Shown: piece by piece, positions 24,515 to 32,891 of the stretch
Layout of the letters: every line of letters starts with the position of its first letter
How positions within the stretch are numbered: position 1 is the first letter of the stretch
Assembly (NCBI GenBank): GCA_032355985.1
Contig: JAUKVZ010000007.1
Coordinates: forward strand, 1 to 64,000
From: Sarcodiotheca gaudichaudii
Lineage: Eukaryota > Rhodophyta > Florideophyceae > Gigartinales > Solieriaceae
DNA: 64,000 nucleotides
Direction of reading: 5' to 3'
Translations under genes and position numbers: made by a program
Notes under the pieces: generated by a model
Told to the model about the DNA's origin: nothing
Seen by the model: only the letters and a program-made list of their open reading frames with translations
Database searches by the model: none

Positions 24515-26008
24515 TCAGCCCCAGTTGCCGAGAAGAATGGCAAGGTCGCCTGCGCCGACTGAGCCGGAGCTGTTGAGATCGGCGAGGCAGTCATCCGTGC
24601 CCCAGAGGCCGATGAGCGTGGCAAGATCGATGGCGCCGACAGCGCCATCGCCATCGAGATCGCCTGAAGTTCCGCCGAGGAGTGTGACCTTTGCGAGTGG
24701 ATCGCCGACGGGGACGGTCTGCCAGCTGAGCGCGGGCATGGATGCGTAGGCAGCTTCGGCGAACGTCAGGCCTTCCTGATAGAGGTTGGCGATGAAGTAG
24801 TCGACGTCGGCGATGAAGACGGTGAAAGGCTCGGCGACGGTGGCGATGGTGAAGCTGCCGCCCTGATGGATGAAGTTGATGGCCTGGGCCTGGCCGCCGC
24901 GGGCGGCGCCATCGATAAGGCTGTTGCCGTTGAATGATTCGATGCTGAAGAAGCTTGCGGCGGGATGGACGTTTGTGAATGTCTGGATGTACGTGCCGCC
25001 TCCGGGCGGGTTGTCGCCGCAGCCGTTGAGATCGTGGTTTTCGCCGTAGGTTCCGACGACGAGGACGGGCTTGTCCTGATCGGGAAGGTCGTTTCCTTCG
25101 AAGAAGGCGCTTGTCTCATCGTGAAGTGTCTGAATGCCGAGGGCGTTTAATCGCGCTGTGCTGTTTTCGTAGTCGGGCAGTGTGGGGAACTGGAGCGTGC
25201 CGCCATCGTCATCGAGTTGATCGCAGCCGCCGCCCTGGGCGTATTCATCGAAGAGCGCCTGCACATCGCATGTCTTGACAGCGAGGTCTGCGGAACGATC
25301 GAGAAGCATTGCGATGTTTTCCAGCGCGGTGGTGGCGCCGACGGCGGGCGCATCGACGCGGCAAACGAAGTACATATCGCCAGGCGTGAGGCCGGAGATG
25401 ATCCATGCGGGTCCGGCGACTTCGACGAATGTGCGCGGTGTTTCGATGTTCGCGCGGTCGTAGTCATCGATGGGATCATCGATGGACAGGTGATAGGGAT
25501 TGTCGATGGCGCCTCGGTAGCGGCGCGTGAGGGCGCCGGATTCGATTGTCTCGAGATCCTGCTGAAGGAGTGAGAGCTCTGACTCGAGGCTGGCGAGGGA
25601 TGAGTTGAGGGCGAACTCGGGTCCGCCATCGATGCGCGCGGGCAGGCCGCGGGTGGTGACGATGCAGATGATCTGCTGGGAGAGAGGCGCTGCGCCTCCG
25701 GTGGTGTTGAGGTGGGTGCGCAGCGGGCCGCGGATTTTTGCGAGGTAGTCGGCGCGGGTGATCTCGCCGGGGAGGAGCGCGGTGTCGTTGAGATCAAACT
25801 CGTGGACGCCGGGATGGGCGGCGACGTAGAGATCGCGCACGGCCTGGGAGTCGGCGTCTTGTGAGTTGAAGAGGACGAGCGTCTGGTCGGGGGTGATCTC
25901 AGCGCGGGCGGTTGGCGCCGCGATCAGGGCGCAGGCTATGAGGATCGCGGCTGTGATGCAGCGCGCGAGCATGGAAATCACACGTTGTGCGCCTTTCGGC
26001 TGAATCAC
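24515..26008 (-). CDS. TIGR03790-like secreted protein with dockerin-type end
   Basis: After a signal peptide (IAAPTARA) the protein reads QTLVLFNSQDADSQAVRDLYVAAH, GEITRADYLAKIRGPLRTHL and QIICIVTTRGLPARIDGG, matching TIGR03790-type proteins (a caspase/peptidase-like fold of unknown role). The last about 55 residues hold two Ca-binding dockerin-like repeats: GDLDGDGAVGAIDLATLIGLWG and ADLNSSGSVGAGDLAILLGNWG. Planctomycetes use such ends widely. The start may be GTG 26008 or ATG 25972; both give a signal peptide. It ends 19 bases before the opposing terminator. Confidence 0.75.
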   Translation of the reverse strand: MIQPKGAQRVISMLARCITAAILIACALIAAPTARAEITPDQTLVLFNSQDADSQAVRDLYVAAHPGVHEFDLNDTALLPGEITRADYLAKIRGPLRTHLNTTGGAAPLSQQIICIVTTRGLPARIDGGPEFALNSSLASLESELSLLQQDLETIESGALTRRYRGAIDNPYHLSIDDPIDDYDRANIETPRTFVEVAGPAWIISGLTPGDMYFVCRVDAPAVGATTALENIAMLLDRSADLAVKTCDVQALFDEYAQGGGCDQLDDDGGTLQFPTLPDYENSTARLNALGIQTLHDETSAFFEGNDLPDQDKPVLVVGTYGENHDLNGCGDNPPGGGTYIQTFTNVHPAASFFSIESFNGNSLIDGAARGGQAQAINFIHQGGSFTIATVAEPFTVFIADVDYFIANLYQEGLTFAEAAYASMPALSWQTVPVGDPLAKVTLLGGTSGDLDGDGAVGAIDLATLIGLWGTDDCLADLNSSGSVGAGDLAILLGNWG

Positions 26009-26104
26009 ATCTGCATCCCGCTCTTGAGGGGCCTGGCCCGGGCGTCCGTGGCCACTTCCTGTGCCGTCTCAAGCGTAGACGCATGCGGGCGAGGGTCCAG
26101 CAAA

Positions 26105-26140
26105 AAAGGCGTGACGGGGCGTTTGTGCGCGCCCCGTCAC
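26105..26140 (-). terminator. Rho-independent terminator of the DUF2339 gene
   Basis: GTGACGGGGCG (26111-26121) and CGCCCCGTCAC (26130-26140) form a perfect 11-bp stem. On the minus strand the stem is followed by GCC and six T residues. It lies 36 bases after the DUF2339 stop. Confidence 0.9.
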
Positions 26141-26176
26141 TGCCTCACAACCCTTCTCCCCGGCCACGTCCCCCCA

Positions 26177-28465
26177 CTACGAGGCGTGAGAGCGGCGGCT
26201 CAGGCGCAACAGATTTCCTCTTTTCTCATCAGATTCGTCATTCCCCCCGGAAGCCGGATCTGTGGTGCGGCCCGCGGATCGGGCGTAGCCCACGGCGACG
26301 CCGAGCATGAGCAGGCCGATGGCGAGGAAACTGGCGACGCGCCATTCGGCGGGGACGCCCTGCATGTCGTAGCTGAGCGTCTTGATGAGGGCGATGGTGA
26401 GCAGGCCCAGGCCGGTCCAGCGCGTCCATGCGTTGCGGATGGCCCAGCCGGCGATGAGGAGTCCGGCGGCGAAGAGGGCCCACCAGATGGACATGGCCGC
26501 GCGATGACCGAGTTGACCGTCGGAGAGCGTCTGACCGATGCGCGCCGACTCGAGCGTGGTGGCGAGGAAGACGAGGGCCGTCGTGGCGATCGCGGCGATG
26601 CGCTGCGTGAGCGTGCGCACCTGGCGCTCGATGTCTGACTGGGGCGTTGGCGCGAAGATCCAGAGCGTCATGAGGGCGCCGCCGGCGATCATGAAGGCGG
26701 TCCACATGCCGGGATGGAGAAGGAGCGCCGTTGCGCTGTCCCCCCACTGCGTGGGCGGGTAAGCGGCGATCCAGACGACGCTGGAAACGATGAAGCCGGC
26801 GATGCTGAATGCGGGAAGCGCGAGTGTGCGCGCGAAGCGTGCGGGGATTGCGATGAGTAGAGAAAGCGCAGCGTAGGCGATGCAGAGGGACTGCACATCC
26901 ACGTTCTGATGCACGAGGGAGAGATAGAGGAAGAGCACGCCGGGGGTCATGGCGCCGATGCGCGATTCCGTCTTTGCGCCGCTCCAGGCGAGGAGGCAGG
27001 CGGTGGCGATCCATGAAGCGCCGGTGAGGGCGGCCATGGCCGTCCATGTGGTCAGATGAAGACCCGCGACTTCGACACCGGGCGTCGCCAGGGCGGCATC
27101 GAGCAGGAACACGCGGATGGAGCCGAGCGTCAGCGCAATGATGCCGTAGATGGTGAGGCCGCGTGTGCGCATCCATGCGCCGGCGGCGACGGCGGAGAGT
27201 CCGAGGGCGAGCCATGCGGCGCCGAGCGCCCAGCCTGCGAATGCGAGGAGGGCCGTGAGCAGCACGCATGCGCCGGCCTGTGTGGCGAGGGAGACGCCGA
27301 GGCGTTCGATGTCATTTTCCGGCGCATCGCGGAATGCGCGCATGTTGCCGGCGAGGATGAGAGCCATCCACGTGGTGGCGACGGCGCCGGCTGCTGCGGG
27401 CGCCCAGTCGAGATCGGGTCGCCAGCTCTGAATGAGGATGACGCCGAGACCGACGGCCCATGCCGTGGAGCTGAAGCTGGATGCGATGCGGCGGATTTCG
27501 TTGAATCGCTGACGTTTGGGTGTGAGCGCTTCGGTCATGAGGCCGCGGCGAGCCGCGATGGCGAGTTCGACATGTACGGCCGCCCAGCTGAGGGCGAGGA
27601 AGACGCCGCCGACGAAGAGTTCGGGGCCCGTGAGTTCGCGTATTGCAACGCCTGCAAAAGCGTGATGGATGAACACCCACGCCATGCCGTAGAGCATCGT
27701 GCCCCACCAGACGATGGAGGGAAGGACGCGGAAACGTCCGCCCTTGACGGCGGAGAGTGTGAGGCCGACGAGCAGGAGGAGGAGCGTGTTGATCGGAATG
27801 ATCGTGGCGCTTTCCTGCATGTCGGCGAAGAGGATGGGCGACAAGTAGCCGCCGGCGATCGAGACGATCGCGACAAACAGGAGGTTCGATCGTGCGGCGA
27901 CGCCGAAGCCGATGGCGGCTGCGAGCGTGAAGAGACCGAACGCCTCCAGTGGAGATATCAGTGAGTAGACGCCGTATGCGGCATACGCCGCCGCATACAA
28001 GGCGCCTACTCCTGCGGCGCTGAGACCGGATGAGGCCCAGTTATTGATCCAGCGCCGAGCGGCTTCACCAGCCGCGATAAGAAGGCCGCCGAATCCTGCG
28101 ACGGCCAGACATTTGAGTGCGGGCGGGACGCCGCCGAGCCATCCCTTGTCGACGGCGAGTTTGAGGAAGAGGGCTGCGCCGATGATGACGACGATGGCGC
28201 CGATGGCGGCGAAGAGCTTGCCGCCGATGGTGCGTTCGACATCAACGGGATCGTGCACGCGCACGGGCTTGTGCGCGCGCTCCTGGAGGCGCGCGACGGC
28301 TTGCGCTTTGGATGCGACATCCATGGATGGCGGCGCGGCGGCTTCTGCGCGCTGGCGCGACACGATGCGGCGCACGGCTTCGCGGCGCTCATCGGCGTGC
28401 GCGGCGTGGTTGTTTTCGAGGGGGATGGGTTCGGGCTCGTTTGCGTTGTTGGGGATGTCGTTCAT
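26177..28465 (-). CDS. DUF2339 large membrane protein
   Basis: The 762-residue protein has a polar N-terminus (about 1-75) and then more than 20 hydrophobic segments in rows, beginning with IGGKLFAAIGAIVVIIGAALFLK and WINNWASSGLSAAGVGALYAA. This matches DUF2339 proteins, large inner-membrane proteins of unknown function. ATG 28465 precedes MNDIPNNANEPEPIPL. It follows the small membrane gene at 28529-28717 by 63 bases in the same direction and is probably co-transcribed with it. A terminator follows at 26105. Confidence 0.82.
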   Translation of the reverse strand: MNDIPNNANEPEPIPLENNHAAHADERREAVRRIVSRQRAEAAAPPSMDVASKAQAVARLQERAHKPVRVHDPVDVERTIGGKLFAAIGAIVVIIGAALFLKLAVDKGWLGGVPPALKCLAVAGFGGLLIAAGEAARRWINNWASSGLSAAGVGALYAAAYAAYGVYSLISPLEAFGLFTLAAAIGFGVAARSNLLFVAIVSIAGGYLSPILFADMQESATIIPINTLLLLLVGLTLSAVKGGRFRVLPSIVWWGTMLYGMAWVFIHHAFAGVAIRELTGPELFVGGVFLALSWAAVHVELAIAARRGLMTEALTPKRQRFNEIRRIASSFSSTAWAVGLGVILIQSWRPDLDWAPAAAGAVATTWMALILAGNMRAFRDAPENDIERLGVSLATQAGACVLLTALLAFAGWALGAAWLALGLSAVAAGAWMRTRGLTIYGIIALTLGSIRVFLLDAALATPGVEVAGLHLTTWTAMAALTGASWIATACLLAWSGAKTESRIGAMTPGVLFLYLSLVHQNVDVQSLCIAYAALSLLIAIPARFARTLALPAFSIAGFIVSSVVWIAAYPPTQWGDSATALLLHPGMWTAFMIAGGALMTLWIFAPTPQSDIERQVRTLTQRIAAIATTALVFLATTLESARIGQTLSDGQLGHRAAMSIWWALFAAGLLIAGWAIRNAWTRWTGLGLLTIALIKTLSYDMQGVPAEWRVASFLAIGLLMLGVAVGYARSAGRTTDPASGGNDESDEKRGNLLRLSRRSHAS

Positions 28466-28528
28466 GGGTGGGCCTCGATTGAAATTGAACGGGTCGATGC
28501 GATGCGATCGCCTTCTCCGTGCGGCGAG

Positions 28529-28717
28529 TCAGATCGGGATTCCGTTGAACAGGAAGAACGCGGCGATAGCGACGAGCGCGATGAGGGCGACGTAGCCGAT
28601 CGCGGCGATCGCCATGAGCGTGAGGACGGCGGTGCGGACGATGTCGCACAGCGTCCGGGTGATCGTGCGGGTGATCGTTTGGGAGCGCGTCGCGGGAATC
28701 GGGAGATTGCTGGTCAC
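28529..28717 (-). CDS. Small membrane protein under a triple operator
   Basis: GTG 28717 is chosen because AGGAGG lies exactly 7 bases upstream. The 62-residue product has a polar N-terminus with TITRTITRTLCDIVRTA, then one or two membrane segments (VLTLMAIAAIGYVALIALVAIAAFFLF). No family is recognised. It leads the DUF2339 gene, and the promoter region upstream carries three TAGT-N4-ACTA palindromes, so the pair is likely tightly repressed until a signal arrives. Confidence 0.65.
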   Translation of the reverse strand: MTSNLPIPATRSQTITRTITRTLCDIVRTAVLTLMAIAAIGYVALIALVAIAAFFLFNGIPI

Positions 28718-28734
28718 GATCTGGCCTCCTTCAC

Positions 28735-28776
28735 TAGTGTCCACTAGCTTAGTTAACACTAATATAGTGTCGACTA
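28735..28776. promoter_or_regulatory. Three TAGT-N4-ACTA palindromes at 15-bp period
   Basis: TAGTGTCCACTA (28735-28746), TAGTTAACACTA (28750-28761) and TAGTGTCGACTA (28765-28776) begin at an exact 15-base spacing. They lie just upstream of the ribosome site of the small membrane gene and cover a TATATT -10-like element on the minus strand. A TetR/MarR-like repressor is the likely ligand. Confidence 0.78.
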
Positions 28777-28893
28777 ATTATTCGCAAGACTGAATCCCGG
28801 ATTTCGGGCGGAAAGTCGGCGCGGGCCCGGTTCAGGGGCCTTCAGAGGGCGTCAGAGCGGTTTTTGGAGGATGGAACGGCGTGCGGCCGGGCG
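28777..28893. other. Short interval, AT-rich promoter part
   Basis: Contains TTGCGA on the minus strand (28783-28788), a possible -35 of the small membrane gene. No coding content. Confidence 0.4.
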
Positions 28894-29556
28894 TCAGAAT
28901 CCGGCGGCCTGGAGCCATTCGGAGGGGTTGGCCTCGAGGGCGAGGGCGATGGAGAGGAGGGATTCGAGGCTGGGGAGGTGGGCGCCGCGTTCGATGGAGG
29001 AGAGCTGGCTGACGCTGACGCCGCTGGCTTCGGAGAGATCCTTGAGCGTCCAGGAGCGTTCGGTTCGGGCGAGTCTCATCTGGCGGCCGAGGGAGGCGCG
29101 AAGGCGATCCTGGGGTTTGCCGCCGAGATTGAGTTCGACGGCGGCCTGTCCAATGGTCTTGCGCAGCTCGTCGATGGAGAAGGGTTTGGAGAGGTAGTCG
29201 TAGACATCCTGCTTGAAGGTGCGGCGCATCGTTTCGAGGGATGGGTATCCGGTGATGACGATGACGCAGAGTTTGGACCAGCGCTGGCGGATCTCTTCGA
29301 GGACGTTTTCACCGGAGTGTCGTCCCATCTTGATGTCGAGCAGGACGAGATCGGGCAGGCGCTCTGCGCATTGATCGAAGAGTTCACTGGGCGTGGCGCT
29401 GACGCGCACCTCGTGCCCCTCCCCTTCCAGCAGGCTGCGCACGTATTCGCGGAAGTCGGCGTCATCGTCCAGCGCGATGATGGAGAGTGCGCCGGCGGGC
29501 GCGCTTTCTGATGCGTCCACGTCATGCGCGGCCTCGCGGCCTGCATCCATCGTCAT
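28894..29556 (-). CDS. Response regulator with C-terminal XRE (Cro/CI) HTH
   Basis: The receiver domain (about 24-140) has IIALDDDADF, the phospho-acceptor Asp74 in LVLLDIKM, and Lys124 in YLSKPF. The output is a Cro/CI helix-turn-helix (about 155-215: QMRLARTERSWTLKDLSEASGVSVSQLSSIERG). Most response regulators have OmpR, NarL or NtrC outputs; an XRE output is unusual. It overlaps the histidine kinase by 4 bases (ATGA), so the two make one two-component system. Target genes are unknown. Confidence 0.88.
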   Translation of the reverse strand: MTMDAGREAAHDVDASESAPAGALSIIALDDDADFREYVRSLLEGEGHEVRVSATPSELFDQCAERLPDLVLLDIKMGRHSGENVLEEIRQRWSKLCVIVITGYPSLETMRRTFKQDVYDYLSKPFSIDELRKTIGQAAVELNLGGKPQDRLRASLGRQMRLARTERSWTLKDLSEASGVSVSQLSSIERGAHLPSLESLLSIALALEANPSEWLQAAGF

Positions 29557-31082
29557 AACGAGGCCTCCTCGGGTTTTACGGCCGCGGGTTCAGCGGGCTG
29601 TTCGAAGGGAAGCATGATCTCAAAGACGGCGCCGCCTGCATGGGCGTTGCGCGCCAGGAGGACGCCGCCATGTTCGCGGACGATACCTTCGGCGACGGCG
29701 AGACCGAGTCCGGCGCCGCGCGCATCGAGTCGTGTGGATGTGAATGGTTCAAAGAGTCTTGGAAGGACATCGGGATCGATGCCGGGTCCATTGTCTGCGC
29801 AGGTGATGGAGAGCCATTTGCGCTCGTCGCGGGTCTGGGTTTCGCAGGTGATGGAGATGGCGCCCTGGCCATTCATGGCGTCGGCGGCGTTGCGCAGGAG
29901 GTTGACCCAGACCTGTGTGAGTCGATCGGGATCGCCGATGATCTGTGTGTCGTGCGGGACCTGGATGTCTATCTCGACATCGCGAGCTTCGCGATCGATG
30001 CGGACGAGGGTCCATGCCTCCGTGATGACATCGCGCATGCGGACGCGCTCCAGCGAGGGCGGGCGGACGCGGGCGAAATCGAGCAGGCTCTCGCCCAGGC
30101 GCTCGAGGCGCTGAACGACGCGAAGCATGAGTTCGGCCTGCGCGGGATCGACCTGTTCGGCAGGCTTTTCGGCGATGCGCTCGACGGAGCCCTTGAGCAC
30201 GGCGAGTGGCGTATTCATTTCATGGGCGAGTCCGGCGGACATCATGCCGAGGCTGACGAGTCGATCCTGATCGGCCATATTGCGCTGGACTGTTTCGAGG
30301 AGATGATTCTTTCGCTTGAGATCGGTGGCAACGAGTTCGAGTCGCTCCAGCGCATCGGCGAGGGCTTCTTCCTGCTGGCGCAGTTTGATGATGGACTCGT
30401 TGCGCGAGCGCATGATTTCGCCGAGTTCATCTTTGGGGATGTTCGAGTCGGGGATGACTTCCTCGGCGCGTTCGCCGCGCTGGACGGCGTCGTCGGCCTT
30501 GAGGAGTGTGCGGATGGGCTCGTACACCTGGCGCGGAAGGACGAAGGCTTCGAGCGTGAGCGCGATGAGGCTGTAGACGATGATGAGCGCAGCGACGGTG
30601 AAGAGGTAGAGGCGCAGGACGCCCCCTCGGATGGCTTCGGAGCGCACGCCGGCGGCGAGGTATGCATCAAGCGCCGGATTCCAGAGGACGGCGCGGGGCC
30701 AGCCGGCGCTGGTGGTCGTCATGACGACGAGGCCGGGCGACGATCTGGCGGCTTCGGCGACTTCCGGTGAGACGCCGATCTGCGCCTGATCGCCGACGGC
30801 GAACTCCAGCCCTTCGGGGTGTTCGTGGGAGAGGCGATCGGGCGAGGCGCGAAGCAGTTCGATCGCGAGGCGGCACTGATCCTCTTCGGCGCGGGCGACG
30901 ACTTCGTGGATGGCGGGACGGATGGCGAGGATGAGAATGGTGGCCAGGGCGAGGGAGAAGCAGGTGTGGAGGAGGATGAGCTTCTTACGGATGCGCATGG
31001 GGCCGAGCAGGGATCGCCTGGCGCTCTCCGGCGTTTCCGTCTGCGGCTGCATGTTCTGGCGCTCGTCGGTCACGGAAGTCAT
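29553..31082 (-). CDS. Sensor histidine kinase
   Basis: Two membrane segments (about 33-54 and 157-180) enclose a roughly 100-residue periplasmic sensor part. A HAMP-like linker (VLPRQVYEPIRTLLK) and coiled coil lead to HisKA, with His287 in AGLAHEMNTPL. The HATPase part has NLLRNAADAM (N box), DNGPGID (G1) and GAGLGLAVAEGI (G2). ATG 31082 is preferred over the in-frame upstream start at 31109. The response regulator follows with a 4-base overlap. The signal is not known. Confidence 0.92.
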   Translation of the reverse strand: MTSVTDERQNMQPQTETPESARRSLLGPMRIRKKLILLHTCFSLALATILILAIRPAIHEVVARAEEDQCRLAIELLRASPDRLSHEHPEGLEFAVGDQAQIGVSPEVAEAARSSPGLVVMTTTSAGWPRAVLWNPALDAYLAAGVRSEAIRGGVLRLYLFTVAALIIVYSLIALTLEAFVLPRQVYEPIRTLLKADDAVQRGERAEEVIPDSNIPKDELGEIMRSRNESIIKLRQQEEALADALERLELVATDLKRKNHLLETVQRNMADQDRLVSLGMMSAGLAHEMNTPLAVLKGSVERIAEKPAEQVDPAQAELMLRVVQRLERLGESLLDFARVRPPSLERVRMRDVITEAWTLVRIDREARDVEIDIQVPHDTQIIGDPDRLTQVWVNLLRNAADAMNGQGAISITCETQTRDERKWLSITCADNGPGIDPDVLPRLFEPFTSTRLDARGAGLGLAVAEGIVREHGGVLLARNAHAGGAVFEIMLPFEQPAEPAAVKPEEASL

Positions 31083-31145
31083 GTTCCTTCGGCGCGGGCT
31101 TTGAGGCAAGAAGAAGCGGGGTTCATTCTCGCCGCCGGATCAGGC

Positions 31146-31832
31146 TCAGACGAATCGGGCGATGAGAAGCGCGACGGCGATCATCATGATCGCGAGCGCC
31201 ACGATGAACCATGAGCGTCTGATGAGCGGCTTCTTCGGCTGGAGTGTGCGGCCGATGGAGACGGGGGCGCGCTCCTTCTCGATCGTCCGGCGGATGCGTT
31301 CGATGGCGTGAGATGGATCACCTTTGAGTGATTCGGCGACGCGCTGGCGTGCGGCTTCGAGATGTCGTGCGGCCGCGGTTTTGGAGCAGTCCATGACGCG
31401 GGCGATATCGATGAGATCGCGGGACTGGATGTCAGCGAGGATCCATGCCTCCAGCGCCTGTTCGCTTGTCTGGCGAAGGTCGCTGAGAAGGATGGCTTCG
31501 CGCCCGAAGATGGAGGGTTTGGATTCGGCGTCGGGCGCGAGTTCTTCGGCGGCGACGCCGCGGCCTCGGGCTGTTCTGTGGCGAAGGAGGAGTCGTTCGC
31601 GCAGTCCGGCGAATCTGCTTGTGCGAGGCGTGCGTTTCCAGGCGCGATCGCGTGCGCAGAGGACGATGAGTCGTTCCTGTCTGGCGATGGGAAGGGCGCC
31701 GAGGTTTGGCTGCCTGCGCTGGGCTTCATCGATGAGGGCTGCGGCGTCCTGCCGCACGCCGGTGAGCAGGCATGCGAGGCGCCACAATCGCCCGGCATTT
31801 GTCGTTGAATCAGTCACGCTCCAAGGGATCAT
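31146..31832 (-). CDS. Sigma-factor-like protein with C-terminal membrane anchor
   Basis: The 228-residue protein has LWRLACLLTGVRQDAAALIDEA, like the start of sigma-70 region 2, and SRDLIDIARVMDCSKTAAARHLEAARQRV, which fits a region 4 helix-turn-helix. In between, the core-binding segment is poorly conserved. A C-terminal hydrophobic stretch (SWFIVALAIMMIAVALLIARFV) predicts membrane anchoring, which is not normal for sigma factors. It might be a membrane-held regulator derived from an ECF sigma factor. ATG 31832 is the likely start. It ends 63 bases before the kinase gene. Confidence 0.6.
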   Translation of the reverse strand: MIPWSVTDSTTNAGRLWRLACLLTGVRQDAAALIDEAQRRQPNLGALPIARQERLIVLCARDRAWKRTPRTSRFAGLRERLLLRHRTARGRGVAAEELAPDAESKPSIFGREAILLSDLRQTSEQALEAWILADIQSRDLIDIARVMDCSKTAAARHLEAARQRVAESLKGDPSHAIERIRRTIEKERAPVSIGRTLQPKKPLIRRSWFIVALAIMMIAVALLIARFV

Positions 31833-31901
31833 TGCAGGCGCACGGGTGAATAGCGAGCGGAGGCGCACAATCGGGCGCAGCGGCCGATACTCTTGCTCGA
31901 C

Positions 31902-32891
31902 GTGGATCGACGCACGAAGATTCTGCTGCTGGCTCTTGCATTTTTGCTGGTCGGCGCCGCCTTGCTGCGGCTGGTGGTGACGCCGAACATCGGCGGGCTG
32001 GGGATGTTTTCGTTTCCGGCGGATGAGTGGACGTGGGGTCATCGCGCGCAGCGGCTGAGCGCGGCGGGGGTTGTCGGCGCTTCGCTTGCGCTTTCGGGCG
32101 TGCTGCTTCAGGCGCTGCTTCGCAATCCGCTGGCGGCGCCGGGCGTGCTGGGGCTGACGAGCGGCGCGGGGCTGGGTGTGTTCATCTGGATTTTCATCAG
32201 CATGCGGCTGACGGGCGCGCTGAGTTCGAGTCAGCCACCGGTGTATCCGGCGGTGCTCGGCGCATTCGGCGCGCTGGCGGTGGTGTATGCGCTCGGGCAG
32301 CGGCGCGGATTGATCGAGCCGGTGTCGCTGATACTCATCGGTGTGGTGGTGAGTGTGATCTGCAGTGCGGGGATGATGTTTCTGCAGCATCTGCTGCCGG
32401 CGCAGGGCTGGAGCGTGGGCGCGATGTGGATGCTGGGTTCGATCAGTGATGAGGTCGGCTGGTTGCGCATCGGCGCGATCGGAGCGCTGCTTGGTGGTTC
32501 GGTGGCTGTTGCGCTGCGCCTGGCGCCGGCGATGGATGCGGCGATGCTCAGTGATATCGAGGCGCAGAGCGTGGGTGTGCATCTGGGCGCGCTGCGGCTT
32601 TTGCTGTTTGCGCTCGCGGGGGCGCTTGCGGCGGGTTCGGTGCTGCTGGCGGGGCCGATCAGTTTCGTCGGGCTGGTGTGTCCGCATGCGGTGCGCCTGA
32701 TGATCGGCGCGGGGCATCGGGGGCTGGTTATTGGTTCGGCGCTTCTGGGCGCTTCTCTGATCATTCTTGCGGATGCGAGTGTGCGGCTGGTCGACTTTGG
32801 CGCGGGGCGCATGCCGATTGGTGTGCTGACGGCGCTGATCGGCGGGCCGCTGCTGCTGTGGCTGCTGCGTCAGGAAGGGCGGAAGCTGTGA
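31902..32891 (+). CDS. ABC transporter permease, FecCD (iron/B12 uptake) family
   Basis: The 329-residue protein has nine to ten membrane segments and FecCD signatures: RLSAAGVVGASLALSGVLLQ, LLRNPLAAPGVLGLTSGAGLG and SFVGLVCPHAVRLMIG. This family imports siderophores, heme or cobalamin as a homodimer with an ATPase and a binding protein. The start is GTG 31902 or TTG 31893. The ATPase gene overlaps its stop by 4 bases. No periplasmic binding protein gene is in the window. Confidence 0.9.
   Translation: MDRRTKILLLALAFLLVGAALLRLVVTPNIGGLGMFSFPADEWTWGHRAQRLSAAGVVGASLALSGVLLQALLRNPLAAPGVLGLTSGAGLGVFIWIFISMRLTGALSSSQPPVYPAVLGAFGALAVVYALGQRRGLIEPVSLILIGVVVSVICSAGMMFLQHLLPAQGWSVGAMWMLGSISDEVGWLRIGAIGALLGGSVAVALRLAPAMDAAMLSDIEAQSVGVHLGALRLLLFALAGALAAGSVLLAGPISFVGLVCPHAVRLMIGAGHRGLVIGSALLGASLIILADASVRLVDFGAGRMPIGVLTALIGGPLLLWLLRQEGRKL

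Noticed and set aside
31833-31892. Cobalamin riboswitch before FecCD
   Set aside because: Only 60 bases are available and no B12-box-like sequence is seen.
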